Assembly (NCBI GenBank): GCA_027625915.1
Contig: JANTQA010000029.1
Coordinates: 6,138,001-6,202,000 of the forward strand
Reading direction: 5' to 3'
DNA: 64,000 bases
Origin: Anaeramoeba flamelloides
Lineage: Eukaryota > Metamonada > Anaeramoebidae
Part shown: positions 35,838 to 49,400 of the stretch, in pieces
Layout: each line of letters starts with the position of its first letter
How positions within the stretch are numbered: the first letter of the stretch is position 1
The notes under the pieces: generated by a model
What the model saw: only the letters and a program-made list of their open reading frames with translations
What the model was told of the DNA's origin: nothing
Database searches by the model: none
Program-made: the position numbers and the translations under genes

Positions 35838-37045
35838 CCAGAAGTTAATACATTTTCCCATTTTGAAAATTTTTAATTGTGTTAAGATTACTGAAAAAAG
35901 ATTTTTTCAAATGTCATTGTATATTAGAATTTTTGAACACTAAAACAGAATTCTCAGCTCTATTTCTGAAAAGAAAAAGAATACAAAGTAAACCAGAGTT
36001 GAATCTTAACATTTTTCGATTTTTTGAACAACATTCTTTCATTAAATTTTTGGTTTTATTAAATTTGGTTTTGGATCTAGAGATGTGTTTATACAGAAAA
36101 GTAAAATTAATCAAACAAAAACCAAAAAATAGACCATAAAAGGTGTGTATTTGAAACAAATATTTTCTTTTAAAAGACCAAACACGAAGGATCACCATTC
36201 CAAATAAATTTGTTGAAATCAAAAATCGAAAAAAAAAAATTTAAAAAACTTATTTTCAAAGATTTGTTTTCTTTATCTTCTTATTTTGTATGAACACAAA
36301 CTATTTTATTACCTTAAATTTCACACTCCATTACTAATTATTATTATTTTATAAAAATATTTATTACAAATTTGCTTTCAAAATTCTTTTTTCAAATATT
36401 TTCACCAAGTAAAGTCAAAGAAAAAAATACTATTTCAAATTTTAAAATAAAGAGGTTGAATTCTTGGAATCAAAAAACAGTTACAAAAGATTCAAATCAA
36501 AATAATTGAAAAATTCAAAAAAATTTCAATCAGATTCAGAATTATTTTTAGTTCTCAATTTAATGCAAAATAAATTCTTATAAATCAAATAAATTTCTCC
36601 AATACACCCTCGTTCTCAAGAAGTCTTCAAAAAATATCTGATTTTCTGAACTAAAACTAGAATTAGATCAATTAAATAAAAATAGGATTTTTAAATTCAT
36701 TTTAGGGAATTCTTTAGAAAAAAAAAAGAATTTGTTTAGCAAAATTTTCCTAATATAATTATTTTAATAAAGAATTAAAAATAAAATCAAATAAATAATA
36801 AATAATTGTGTAAAATTTTAATGGCAAGATCAAGAAATAAATGATTTTTATTCATTTTTTTTGTACAATCTTTTCATTTTTTTGATTTGCGTTTTTTATC
36901 TATGATATGAAAATAACTTATGCTAGGATATATTAACTTGAGTATTTATTAAAATATCAATTTATTTAGTTTAAGAAACTATTTGAAGAATCCAGTTTCA
37001 CATAAATGATGGCACTTAAAAAAATGAAAAATGTACTTACCCCCT
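35838..37045. mobile_element. Family H element, copy 2 (diverged, same orientation)
   Basis: This aligns with copy 1 along its whole length: GGTTTTGGATCTAGAGATGT, GAAACAAATATT, AAGACCAAACACGAAGGAT, ATTCCAAATAAATTTGTTGA and AGAGGTTGAATTCTTGGAAT. It lies about 1.5 kb downstream as a direct repeat. Both TTAA borders have decayed (AGTTAATACATT and TACCCCCTTTTAG). ORFs inside it (35752-36222) are not conserved in copy 1. Confidence 0.75.
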
Positions 37046-38159
37046 TTTAGTAACATTTCGGAAAAATAAAAAAAATAACAAAAATTTCTTTTTATTATTC
37101 TTCGTCTCAAAGGTATTAATAAAAAGATCAAATCTTGTTACTATAAATTTAATTGGATAAAATGAATTTTATAAAAACTTCTTGTTATTACTCGAAAATT
37201 GATAACATGGTATATTTATCAAGTCTAGTGGATTTGTTGTTGAAATAAGTACTATTTTACCATTGGAGAAAAAATAATAGCTTGGAGTTACTATTCCCTC
37301 AAAGAAAATAATCTATTTTACAAAATAAAAAACATGTCTTTTTTCCTTTTTTTACAAAATAGCATATAATTCAACCCAATATTATATCCAAGTTCAACTC
37401 TATTTTGATAGTAAACCCATTGATTTATTCAGGAAATTTTAAATTAGGAATTGAATTCCTCTAATTTCTTTTGTAATTTTCTATATTTTTTGCTTTATCA
37501 TTTTTTTCAATTTAGATGAAAAAAATTTCAAATATACTATTTTTTGAGAGAATAATATTCGGATTTGATCATTCTAGTAGAATTTATTTATTCGTAATAT
37601 TGTTATTTGAATTATAAATGGGAAAGAATATTCTCTTCCAATACTTGATTTCTTTTTTATAAAACAAGTTTGCAAATAATTAGTTTGTAATTTGAGCCTT
37701 TGTTTGAAAAAGGAAATTGAAAATGAAGCAAAAATTTTCCAATTGAAAATTCAAATAACAGTAAAACTTTAAAAAAGGAATTTCATTTTTACCTATTCTT
37801 TATTGTCCGTTTATTTTTTCAATTAATATTTAGATCTTTTATAAAACAGAAACCGGGTTTTTATTGTTAAACACGGATTAAACTTTTCTAAAGGTATGCG
37901 TAAGACAACAATTTTAACGTTAAAACGATAAATTTACGGGACTAATATCATTAAATTTATTTACCTAAATTCAATAGAGATTGAGAAATTTTTTTGACAA
38001 TTAAACTATTTTTCAAAAATTTTGACTCGCTTTATAATGTTAATGTGGGTTGTTTTGAGGGTTTATTCCAGTATTCTTAACAAAAAAATATTTTCAAATT
38101 TTTGCATTAGAATCATTTTTTCTAATTTTGCAAATTTTAGTTTTGCTTTTTCAAATTTT
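37046..38159. other. AT-rich spacer
   Basis: No gene or repeat is recognised in this stretch. Confidence 0.45.
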
Positions 38160-38188
38160 TTTTTTCTTTTTCTTTTTTTTTTTCTTTT

Positions 38189-38243
<55 letters not shown>

Positions 38244-38580
38244 TCACATGAAAAAAAAAGAGATCTTCGAAAAGACAAATAATCACTAAGAAAATTTTGA
38301 CTATTTAGTGTCTTTTAAAATGAATTATTTTATTCATAAAAAATCTTTTTGTTCAACTTTTTTTCAGTGAAGTGTTGGTAACAAAAAATTCCTAATGCTC
38401 ATTTCAAAAATTGTTACTCACTTTTTTTTAGTATTTGGTTTTATTTTTTTTAATTTTTAATATATCAGGCTTTAATAGATTTAGAATGACTTGGAAGTGA
38501 ATTACCAATCAGATTTAGTTATTAATTGTTCTTGAATACTAAAGGGTAATTTTTTTTTTTCAATTTATTATTTTAGTTGA
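38160..38580 (+). repeat. Dispersed repeat, family D copy 2, with T46 tract
   Basis: 38237-38580 matches 3057-3425 (see family D copy 1). It is preceded by a pyrimidine tract ending in an uninterrupted T46 run at 38191-38236. Confidence 0.75.
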
Positions 38581-40536
38581 GTCACAATATTTGAAAAAGA
38601 ATTTACTTAGATTTGAAAAACCCTGTTAATTTCCAATATTAAATATATTTCTAGATAATGAATCCTCATTTAGTCATTGTGAAAAAAAAAAAAAAAAATA
38701 GGGATTAGTCCCTTAAATCTCAAAAGTTCAATAAAGAAGTTAATTAAAATTCTCAAAATATTAGTTTCAATTCATTGTGTAAGGATTTTCGACTTTTTTC
38801 AACTGTAACATAATAAATAAAATATTTTGGTGAATTTGAAATACTGTTATTTTCCAATTAATAAATGAAAAATTTTATTTCAATTTCCAAAATGAATATT
38901 AATTATTCTCGTTAAAATCAAATTAAAAACGTAAAAATTTTATCTCAGATTTTTCTTAGGTTGTTTAATTAAATATCGAAAAATATCATTTATAGACAAT
39001 TGGTTAAATATTTTAGAAGTTTTCGACTAATGATTTATATAAAAATATTTCGGAGAATTTGAAGTAAAAAATTTTCCTTTTTTAATTGGAAAATGATAGT
39101 AAAAGTTTTCAATATTAATTTGTTAATTACAGTTCCAACTTTTGATTAGAAAAAATGTAAAATTTTACATCTGCTTACTATTAATTGTTTATTGTTAAAG
39201 TTGGTTGATTACCTTATTAACATAAAACCAAAGAAAACAGAAAATAGAATGAATTTGTATGGTAAGGTACCACGAATGCTTGTGTTAATTCCTACTTGTA
39301 GAACTTAAAAAGATAATATTGAAGAATAATAGTTTGTAAAAAGATAAAAGAAGTAAAAATATTGTCCCTTTCAATTGCCAAATAGAAGTGAAAAGAGATT
39401 GACTAGAACTTAAGTGATAATTCGAATTAAAAACATTAATGTAGTAATTGTTGAAGAAGTTAAATTTGTTTTCCATTGAGATCCAAAATAATAAGTATAT
39501 TTTTTTTAGATTACTTATAACTTCTTGAAGTTAATTTCTGTACACAGCAACGACAAATAATCTGGATCAATAAGAAAGATTTTGACAGATAATTCCAATA
39601 TGACTCGATCTCTTTCTAAAAAAAAAAAAAAAATTATTCGAAAAAAAAACTCAACAACATTTTCCAACTAAATAAAGAAAGTGATGAAGTGGTTCTGAAA
39701 AGAAAGATATGCTTATTTTGTCAGTTTTCTTTGATATAATGATTTGACCTTAAAAAATAAAAAAAAAATCTTAGAAATAGAGTAGAAAATAATTAACTAA
39801 ATTTTTAAGTAATGATCTTAAATTTTGAGTAAAGTCCTAATTTTGAATGCATTCAACTAACACCCAACACCCTTCAAGATTTACAGTTCATATTGTGGAA
39901 AAAAAAAAGATAGATTCTGTTTTTCTTATTTCGTGTTTTCGAGAAATACTTTGTATTCTAAATTTAAAAAACAAAATTTTGGAAACACTTCTAAAAGGGC
40001 TTTTCCTCTGTACTCACTATAGCTTCATTCTTTTGTGTTTAAATTTTTTTAAATTTGTTAGGGTCTTATGATTTTTTTCTGTACCAATTGTAACAACTTT
40101 TTTTCTTTTGTTGAAAAGATTTCTCTTAATTTGGAATTCCTTTTAATTTTGAATGCTGTTTGAGGGTTTCAAAATGAAAGAGAAATCATCTCAAATTATT
40201 TGGTAATAATTATCTTAAAATTTTAAGTACCTAATTTTTTACTCTATCTAAATGACCTGTGTTCAATAAAAAAAACCAACTCGGGCGATTTACTGAGAAT
40301 TTTAATCCTTTCAAAATTTATTTATGAAATATGTGATAATTATAATTTCATTTCTTTTTTTTTTCACTTTCTTTTTCTCTAATATTTTAACAAAAAATTG
40401 TAACAAATAAATTTTCAATTTATTGTCCTTCAGAAACAATTTCAGTACCTGCTTAAATTCCACTAAATTCCACACAAAATCAATCAATTTCTCCAATAAA
40501 ACAATTTTTGCACAAAAAAACAAAAGAAAAAATTCG
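38581..40536. other. AT-rich spacer upstream of the second homeobox gene
   Basis: No gene is supported. A 74-codon ORF at 39847-40071 begins MHSTNTQHPSRFTVHIVEKK and then becomes hydrophobic. It shows no family signature and is not called. Confidence 0.45.
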
Positions 40537-41562
40537 ATGACTGATCAAAAAAGAAGATACACAACCAATAATGAGAGAGGATTTTTGAGACAACAATTTA
40601 TTAAAAACCCACACCCAAATAATGAGGAGATCATTTGCATTGCTGAAGGTCTCAATTGGACACGCAGCCGAGTCTCAAGATGGTTTTCCAACCAGAGATC
40701 AAGAACACCAAAGCACTCCAAACTACTCCAAGAACTGACAACCCAAAAGCAAATGACCAACAAATTAAATGAAATTTACAGAAAGTCTTTACAACAGTCT
40801 GACTCCAGAGTCAAGTTTTTAAATTGGATCAATTATTCCATTGAAGGAATGAAGCAAGATTTTCAAAAAAGCGAATCAAAAGAGGGTGGTGTATATAACA
40901 AAATTGGAATAGGGATGAGTCATTTGCAAAACATGTTAGTGCTACAAATTGAAAATGAGTGTTCTTTCCTCAAAGAAGTGAAAAATTTACAATCACCAGA
41001 CACTTCCAAGACCCAAAAAAAAGAAAAACTTGGACATACAAGAAATGAAAATAAGAATGATAAAAATAATCTCGAGAACAACAAAACTAATAAAAACAAC
41101 AAAAATAAAAACAGCCTTCCATTGAGAACTAATAATTTTGAGATCGAGGCCATACAGAGAATTGTTAATGTAAATCAAAACAAAATACTTTTGAATAAAA
41201 ACATTAAAAAAAATGATCACAATCTGTTTCTTTCAAATAGAAAAAGAAAGAAATCGCAACACACCGGCACTACAACTGACAAACAATCACTAATAACAAA
41301 AGAACCATTCCTAAAAATTAAACAAAAATTACAGCCCATTCCAAGGAATAATATCCCAAATGAAAACATGATCCCCTTAACTCACAAATTGAGAGAAGAA
41401 TTGTCAAACTCAAAAAAACAATCAAGTATTCATACACAAACTAAAACCCTTCAACAAATCGAGCTTGAAAACCAATTGTCATTACACCTTAACCGTATCA
41501 TCCAAACCCAGTCAAAAAACAAGAACATCCGCCAACTACAACAGAACCAAGTGTTTAAATAA
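40537..41562 (+). CDS. Homeodomain transcription factor
   Basis: The 341-residue protein has an N-terminal homeodomain at residues about 5-60. Helix 1 is NNERGFLRQQFIKNPHP, helix 2 lies in NNEEIICIAEGLNW, and helix 3 is TRSRVSRWFSNQRSRTP. The WFSNQR core keeps Trp48, Phe49, Asn51 and Arg53, and the 28-residue spacing from Phe20 to Trp48 is that of typical (non-TALE) homeodomains. The rest is Lys/Asn/Gln-rich and largely disordered, with no other domain. The frame is open upstream to 40423, but MTDQKRRY at 40537 lies directly before the homeodomain and is the natural start. It is a single exon. It is presumed to be a nuclear sequence-specific regulator; targets are unknown. Confidence 0.85.
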   Translation: MTDQKRRYTTNNERGFLRQQFIKNPHPNNEEIICIAEGLNWTRSRVSRWFSNQRSRTPKHSKLLQELTTQKQMTNKLNEIYRKSLQQSDSRVKFLNWINYSIEGMKQDFQKSESKEGGVYNKIGIGMSHLQNMLVLQIENECSFLKEVKNLQSPDTSKTQKKEKLGHTRNENKNDKNNLENNKTNKNNKNKNSLPLRTNNFEIEAIQRIVNVNQNKILLNKNIKKNDHNLFLSNRKRKKSQHTGTTTDKQSLITKEPFLKIKQKLQPIPRNNIPNENMIPLTHKLREELSNSKKQSSIHTQTKTLQQIELENQLSLHLNRIIQTQSKNKNIRQLQQNQVFK

Positions 41563-44050
41563 TTTTTGAAATCCTTTAATAAACTTTTTTCCTTTTTGAT
41601 ATTTGAAGAAAATTTTATTTTTCATTTGATAATTTTTTTTTACTTTTAATCATTTTTTTGAGTTTTTTGTTTTGATCCATTCAAAATTGTTCTAATAAAT
41701 TTTCATAAATGAAGAATCATAGCAAATGGAAACCTTGTTGAGGGAGTGCTTTACAATCCCAAAACACAAAAGGAAGAAATCAATTTTTTAAATTGAGCAA
41801 TTTTTGTTTTCAATAAGAAAAAGTTCACCAGGTGTTTTTACATTGAATTTTTGAATAAAACATTTCCCAAAAATTCACCAGATTTTTTCTATTTTAAATC
41901 CTAATAGATAGATATATATTTCCCATAATAGATGATTATTTTTTATAATAACCCGCTATAGTCACTCAATATTTTGAATAATAGAATAAAAATTTACATT
42001 TGAAAACCAATTTCTGCGTATTATTGATTTTCATGTCAGAGTTGGAAGATATATATCCCTTAGCACCCCAAATTTGCCATAATTTCATCAAATTTTAAAT
42101 AAAAGATTTAAAATGATATTGATGTACTATAATATTTTTTTTCTTATTGTTAATAATCCAGATTTGAATTAGAATAAAAAGACAAAATTGTTCAAAGATA
42201 AAGTAGTATATTATTTTGTATTTTTTTTGTAAATATAAAAAATGAATAATTATTAATTTTACTTCTATTTTCAATAAAAGATTTTTATTTTTAGTTTAAT
42301 TTTTTAAATAAGAAATTTTATTACAGTAATAGTTATTCAAAACTCAATACTCGATTTATTAATAAAAATAATCAAACAACATTGTTAATTTTATGATAAA
42401 ATAAATAAATAAAAAAATATATTATTGTGAAATTTTCATTTTTTTTTTCAAAAAAAATTCAATAAATTTTAAATCAACTGAAAGATAAAATTTATTTCTC
42501 CAACCTAAAATTAAAAATTTAAACGAATAATTCTCTAAAACTTTTATTTAAGCAACCGAAAAGACTTGAAAAAATAAAAATAACAATTGTAAAATAATTT
42601 CATTTAAAACATTGCAAATTCAATAAGTAAAAACGTTTTTAATAGATAAAGTAATCTTATCTAAATTATAAAAAAATAAAATATATTAAAAATATCATTT
42701 AAAGATAATAAAATAATCTTTGAAACCATATTTTTTATTTTTGAATTTTTTAATTAGTAATAATTTGATTAATATATTTGCAAAATTTGATTTTTCCAAT
42801 CTAAATTAATCCAGATCTTGTAAAAGAAGTTCTGATATATTGTCTCTAATTTAATAATATTTATTATTTTTTGTTTGGATTTTTAAAAGTCAGAAATTAA
42901 AAAATAGTAAAAATTAAAAACAATCAGTTTTTAATTTGACTCAAACTATTGGCCAAATTGTTTAAAATTGAAAAAAAATCCAGTTGAAAAAATTTCAATA
43001 TTTACAATGAAAAAAAATATCATTTTTTTTTCTAAAATTTAATTTATATTTTTTTTTATTTTTAAATTATTTATATCTAATATATAAATTGTTATGAACG
43101 AGTATATACAGATAAAACAAATTTTCTATCCGATGTTTAAAAATCATCTGGAATGAATAAATTATTTAATAAAGTATTTTAGGCAATTTTGGGATGTAAA
43201 GTACGTTCGAAAAAAATTCAGTAATGTTATGATGTGTTTTAATCAATGTAACTAAGAAAATTTATGATTTCGAGACAAACTTTTCAAAAAAAAAAAAATT
43301 ATGTAAAAATTTTGAAAGTAAAATAATAAAAGCACTATAAGCAATAAAATTTTTTTCAAAGGTTGGAAAATTTTTTTCAAGTTATTTTTTTATTGAATAT
43401 AACTACACAATTTATAATTATAAAATTTCTTTCTAAGATAATTTTTTATAAATTATTAATCTTAGAATTGTTTCATTGCAATTCAAATTGATAATTTTAT
43501 TTTTAGGGCAATATTTATATTTGGTGTTTGAGGGGATATATAAACTATTTTTCAAAAATAGGGGTAGCTTTTTATCAGAAAAAAAATTGATTAATATTAT
43601 TTTTTTTTTTTTTTGAATAATGTTATATTTAACTATAGTGTTTAGAGAAAATTACAAATCTAGATTTATAAATAAAAATATATTGTTTTCATTTTAATTT
43701 TTAAAAGATAAATGGAATAGAAAAAATATAATCTATTTTTTTCCCTAATTTAGACATTTGGATAATATATAAATATTTTTTAGTCAATTGGAATCAATTA
43801 TATTATATATATATATATACATTTAAATGGGTTAGGTGAATATTAGAAGAAAAAAAAATAATTGGGGAATTTCTTAATTGCAATTATTTTATCATCTTTT
43901 CTTTTATTCTCTTTTTCATTTTTTTTTTTTTTTTATTTTTGATTAGTAATTGTTTTGAAATATTTTGTTACAAAATATATAGTGAGTAGGTAAAAGGGAT
44001 GTATACTAAGTTTATTGAAACAATTGAAATGATATTCAAAAAATATATTA

Positions 44051-44085
<35 letters not shown>

Positions 44086-44465
44086 TAAAAATCCATAATT
44101 TCCCAGACACTTAAAACGTTTCAAACAACCAAAATAATACAACTTCCATCAAATTGGAAATAATTTAAATTTCTATAAAATTTGAAAATTATTTTTTCAT
44201 ATTTTAGTTTTATGTTTTCATATTATTTTTTGGCTTATGTATTTTGTAACTTTGGATCAATTTTTTTTTTTTTTTAATTACTTGATATTAAGTTATAATC
44301 GAGTTATTCAAAAAAGAAGTACTTAAATATTTTTTTTTGATGGTATCTAACCTTTTTATTGATTGGTAAATAATACTATTAGAATTTAAACAAATTTACC
44401 GAGGTTTTTTTTTTTTGTTTTTATCCCTGTAATTTTTTTAAAACACCCTTGATTTATTAATATTA
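41563..44465. other. AT-rich spacer with few features
   Basis: Nothing gene-like is seen. It contains short and long AT dinucleotide tracts (43803-43820 and 44052-44082) and many A/T runs. Confidence 0.5.
44052..44082. repeat. (TA)n microsatellite
   Basis: About 31 bases of uninterrupted TA repeat. Confidence 0.9.
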
Positions 44466-44662
44466 CAGTCATTTTCACTTTTAAGGCACAAACTTTCATC
44501 GAAATTTAAGGCACAAAAAAATCTCAAATGAAGGCACAAAATTTGCAACTTTTAATTTTTACAAATTATTTTACTAGAATTTAAATTTTGTGCTTTAATT
44601 TGAGATTTTTTTTGTGCTTTAAATTTAGTTGAAAATTTGTGCCTTAAATTTGAAATTGACTG
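44466..44662. mobile_element. Family B mini-element, copy 2
   Basis: The 197-base element has TA at both flanks (44464-44465, 44663-44664). The left end CAGTCATTTTCACTTTTAAG pairs with the right end CCTTAAATTTGAAATTGACTG. The repeated motif AAGGCACAAA occurs on each arm, so the whole element is nearly one hairpin. Confidence 0.85.
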
Positions 44663-46497
44663 TAATAATTATTTATTTTTTTTCGTGGGTATTATAATTT
44701 AGAAAATAGTGTTACTATTTCAAATAGTTAATGTTTTTACTATTATATTTGTTGTAAAACTGATGAAATACATTTTTTTTTTCCAAAAAAATTGAATTTT
44801 GGTGTGTTAAAAAATTATAATTGGAGTTTATATATACATTTATAATCAACTTCTCTAAATAAAAAAATCAAACCTATGAGACATTTAAAAAGTCGAAAAA
44901 TGGGGGGGGGGGTTCCTTTTTACATTTTTTATATATTTAAAAATCCTCTTTTTAACTTTAATTTCCAATTTAAAAACAAAATTTTCTTTCCAGAATTTGA
45001 AAAATGTATTCAAAACTGAAAATTCCATAATTAAAAAATAAAACTTAACCTAAAAAATTCTAAAAATTTTAATTAACAAAAATTAATTATGTATTATCTT
45101 TTAAACAGGCAGTTTTAACTTAATAAATTATCACTTAATGTAATAATTTTTCATGAATATTATTATTTATTTTTCTTGTATTGTTAATTGTTTTTTTTTT
45201 AAATTTAAATTATTTCTACTCATTAAATAATTAATTCCACATAATTATTATTTTTAAAAAGTTATAATATTAATTTAAATGTTTTATTTAGTTTTAATTA
45301 AACAAAATTATAAAATATATAAAAAAATTTTAATTTATTTCATAGAAAACTTAGTTATATGAAGAAATTAGATATAAAAATATTTTATTTATTTTCTACA
45401 GAAAAATATAGAAATCAGAACAGGAACCCCTCAAACCAGATTAAACCCCTTGTTTGAATCAAAAATACCATTTTATATGAATCCCAAAACCTTGCCAACA
45501 AATCCAAAAATAACCAAGACTATTAAAAATTTATAAGGAAAACTTAAAATCGGGAAATTGAAAATCCCAAAATTTTGATTTCATATTATATTTTGGATTC
45601 TATTTAAATTATAATAACCAAACAAATTTTTGGTTATTATGTTAAAGAGAAGGAAATAATATCATAAAAAATCCTCAAAAGTGATAAATATTTAAAGAAT
45701 AATCTAACAAAAGCCAATTTGGCATTTTTTTTTCAGGAATAGTCACAAGAAAAGATTAAAAATTTTATTGATATAAACACACTATTTGATCGAGAGTAAT
45801 TTAATAATTACAATTGAAAAGATTTTTCATATGCTTTTTTGAATAATTATTCTAGAGTATAGTGCTTATGAGCATAGATATAATAATAAACAAATAATTA
45901 CACTTTTTAATTTTAGTGGTTCTTATGGGGTTAGTACCCTCCCTTTTCATATTTTTTCTTTCAATAAACTTGAGGTAAAAAAAAAAATAAGGGGAATAAT
46001 CATAAATTAAACCTCTATTCAATAATTATTTATTTCAAGTTCCAATTTTTTGAATATATTTAATTTATTTGGGTAAAGAAGAAGAAAAAATTGTTTGAGA
46101 AGTGCTCAAAGATACAATGGAAAACAGTTGATTTTGGAAATCTTCTTTGAAAAGAAATACTTTGAAAGCAGAGATCTTCAAGTAAAAAAAAAAATGGAAT
46201 AAGAAGAATATATTTCAATGTAATTTTTTTGAATTTCTCATTTTTTAATACTATTTTCCAATTAAAAATTTCCTCATCTCTCTAGTTGATGAAAAATAGA
46301 TGTTTTGGATGTAAATAATTCATAGGTTTCTGTTAACAATCTTGGCCTTAAATAAGATTTCAGAGGAAAAATTTTTTAATACTGTGTTTTGATAAACCCA
46401 AATTAAACTCACATTTTGATCTGAAAAAGAACTTTTTCACTTTGATTAAAAGAACTCAGAATTGTTTTTTTTTGTTCATTTTTTTCAAAAATTATTT
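44663..46497. other. AT-rich spacer upstream of the membrane protein gene
   Basis: No gene is recognised. A G11 run lies near 44901-44911. The last 60 bases before 46498 are the 5' flank of the membrane protein gene. Confidence 0.45.
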
Positions 46498-49400
46498 ATG
46501 TCAACTCATCCACAAGTCGAATTAGACTTTAAACAAGCACAAATCACGGGCTACTGCACTTCACTTTATATCCTATTAGGTGCTTTTGCAATTCTTTTCA
46601 TTATGAATTCGATCAAGCATAGGCGTTGTAGGCAATATACTTCACCAAGAGATGCCAGAAAGGAACAAGAGCTTAAAACATCGATCTACTTCAAAATTTT
46701 TACACTTGTGCTGACTGTTATCAACGTTCTTCTGATTGCTTCCGTATTTTATTTATTTATTATTACAGTCCAAAAAGCTGGGTTATACTCCAATGCAATC
46801 TGGACGGGTGTTTTTTTACTATTTCCTGGATACAATTTAATTGCTTGTGGGTTGTTATCCAAAAATATCTTGCTGATTGTAATTTTTTTTATTTTATTTT
46901 TTTTTCAAAAAAAAACCTAATTTGTTTTTGATTTCTTGTTTGTTTCCAAAAACAAGGGACTGATCTTACATTTGTTGAATGAATTTTTTGGAACAATTTT
47001 TGCCCAAATGGTTATGCACTTAATAACTTTCCCAAATTTTTTTCTTTGTGTCTCTGCTTCTCTTCAAAAACATTTTTTTATTATCTTTCTTAGAATTCAC
47101 TTGTAAACTGTGGGTTTTGTGCTTGGCTAATTAGTATTTTTTCACAACTTGGATCTGTTGAATGTCCAATTGTAGATGAAACTAATGAAGGTAAATTTTG
47201 TTTTTTTTTTTTTTTTTCCTTTTTTGTTATTTTTCTTGACCACTTTTGTGGAAAAGTTGCCTGAAAAGAAAGACATTTTTTGATCATAAAAAACACCCTC
47301 GGTCCATTTTTATACTAATGTGTATGCTTTTAAATGGATTAGGGTTAATTTTCGAAAAAAAGTGATTGTCAAAAATGAAGAACATTTTATTTGTTTTTTG
47401 AGAAAAAAAAATTCGATTTCAATTTATTCTTATTTGGTCGAGTTGGAGAAAAATTTTTGAAATGAAGATAGAAAAAACAAAACCACCAATCACCTTTGAT
47501 GTTGGTCAACCTTAAAGTTGTTTGGAGATTGATTTTTTTTCTTATTTTTTGTTGTATGATTTACTGGTATTTGAATTATAAACTTGGAAAATTTTCACTT
47601 CATTTTCAATTTCCTTTTTTAATTAGAGTCAAAAATAACAGCACACTACTTTGGCAACTCAATTTAGTCAAGAAAAAAGACAATGGAAAAGGAAGTGAAA
47701 ATTTTTTCCCATTTATAATTCAAATACCAGTAGTGGGAGTAAACAAAAACTTCTTTGGTGCACTTGAAAAATGAAAGTAATTGATTGTCAACAACACAAG
47801 AGTAAATATGAATGTTGTAAAAAATAGAGTTTTTACAATTTTCGAGATAAAGAAAAAGTTCCATTCAATTACCCACAATTTAGTTATAGTAAATATAATA
47901 CCTGATTATATTAAAAGACGAATAAGAATTTTAATCAAAAAATCGTTTGGTAAATACCAATCTTTTAATTTTAAAACAAATTATTTACGATCAATGTATT
48001 GGTATTTACCAAACGATTTTATATTTAAAATCCATTTGATCCTCAAAAATCAAAACGGTGATTGCTTTTACTATTACAGAATTGTGGGTAATTGCATGGA
48101 ACTTTTTATTTATCTCGAAAATTGTAAAAACTCTATTTTTTACAACATTCATATTTACTCTTGTGAAAGGGAAAGAATTGTTTTTTTTAAGAAAAAAGGT
48201 GAACCTAAATGAGGCAATTATTTGTGCTACAGTTAAGTCGTAGAAAGCCCTAACGTTTCTTTGTGAAACGTGATGCTTTGGATAGAGTTCTCAATAAAGA
48301 TTGAGAGTGTACTTGCGATAACGTGTTCTTTCAAATTTTCCAAAAATACAACAATAATTGGAATTCATGGTGGAAATATAAAAGAGAATGAGAGAGTTGT
48401 AAAAAATAAAAAAAAAATTACAACTCACAGTTTTTTTTTTTTAGGGTTAAATTCTTTCTCTAAGACTAGAACCATTATTAATTAGGAAACACTACCAAAT
48501 GGTGTAGTTCGAGTCACGACCACTTTTTTATTAAAGTGCTCTTTGGTTTTTTGGTTGTCACTTTTAACAAAAATGAAAAATGCCTACTTATGAAAACTAC
48601 AGTAATGTGACTTTCTTTGAACAGTTAGTTATTACTTGGTACACAAATGTAAATATGAACATCTTCAAAAATAGAGTTTTTTCCCATTTTCTTTGGGATT
48701 GCCCAGCCTATGAAAATAATCGTAAAATCTAGATTCTGAATTAAAAAAAAATAAATTTTATATTAGTCTAAAAAATAATATTATTTTTTAATATCATCAA
48801 TAAACAAGATTCAATATCTTTATTATACATAGTAGTTGCTTATTAAAAATAAGCTTGCATCTCTTATTAAAATTTCTAAATTCAAGTTTAGGAATTCTGG
48901 AAAACCTAACGTTAAGTGCCATCAAGTGCCGTAGAGTGCCATAGAGTGCCTAGCTTTTCCAGAATTCAAAAGAATCGAGTAAAATCTAATTCTTTTGGAT
49001 TCTGGAAAAGCTAACGGTGGTTTTCTTTACTTTTTGTTTTTTTTTCGAAAATCTATAGCTTTTCTAATCAAAACAAAAATTAAAAAAAACTAACGGCAAA
49101 TAAGAGGAATTAAAAACTCCTCACTTGTTTTTTTTTTGAAAAAAACCCTATTTTTCAAAGACTTTCATATTTACCTTGTGTAGTTTACCTGAGATCAAAA
49201 AAATTTTTAGAATGAATGATATTAGGTTAAAGTTTTGTTGTTTAAAAAAAAAAACTCAAATAAAATCAGTCGATTTTATCTAACCTTTGATCGATGAATA
49301 ATTTTTTATTGAAATTTTAACAAATATATCAATGAATTTTTTTGGTGTGCTTACTATCCAAATTTTACTAACTCAACACGCTATTAGGGGGGAGGAACTC

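Noticed and set aside
35752..36222. Overlapping ORFs on both strands
   Set aside because: They are within family H copy 2 and are not preserved in copy 1.
39847..40071. 74-codon ORF starting MHSTNTQHPSRFTVHIV
   Set aside because: Only the first 20 residues look protein-like. There are no splice partners and no family signature.
47781..48212. 143-codon plus-strand ORF
   Set aside because: It runs along both arms of a palindrome, so its amino acids follow from the inverted repeat. No protein family resemblance.
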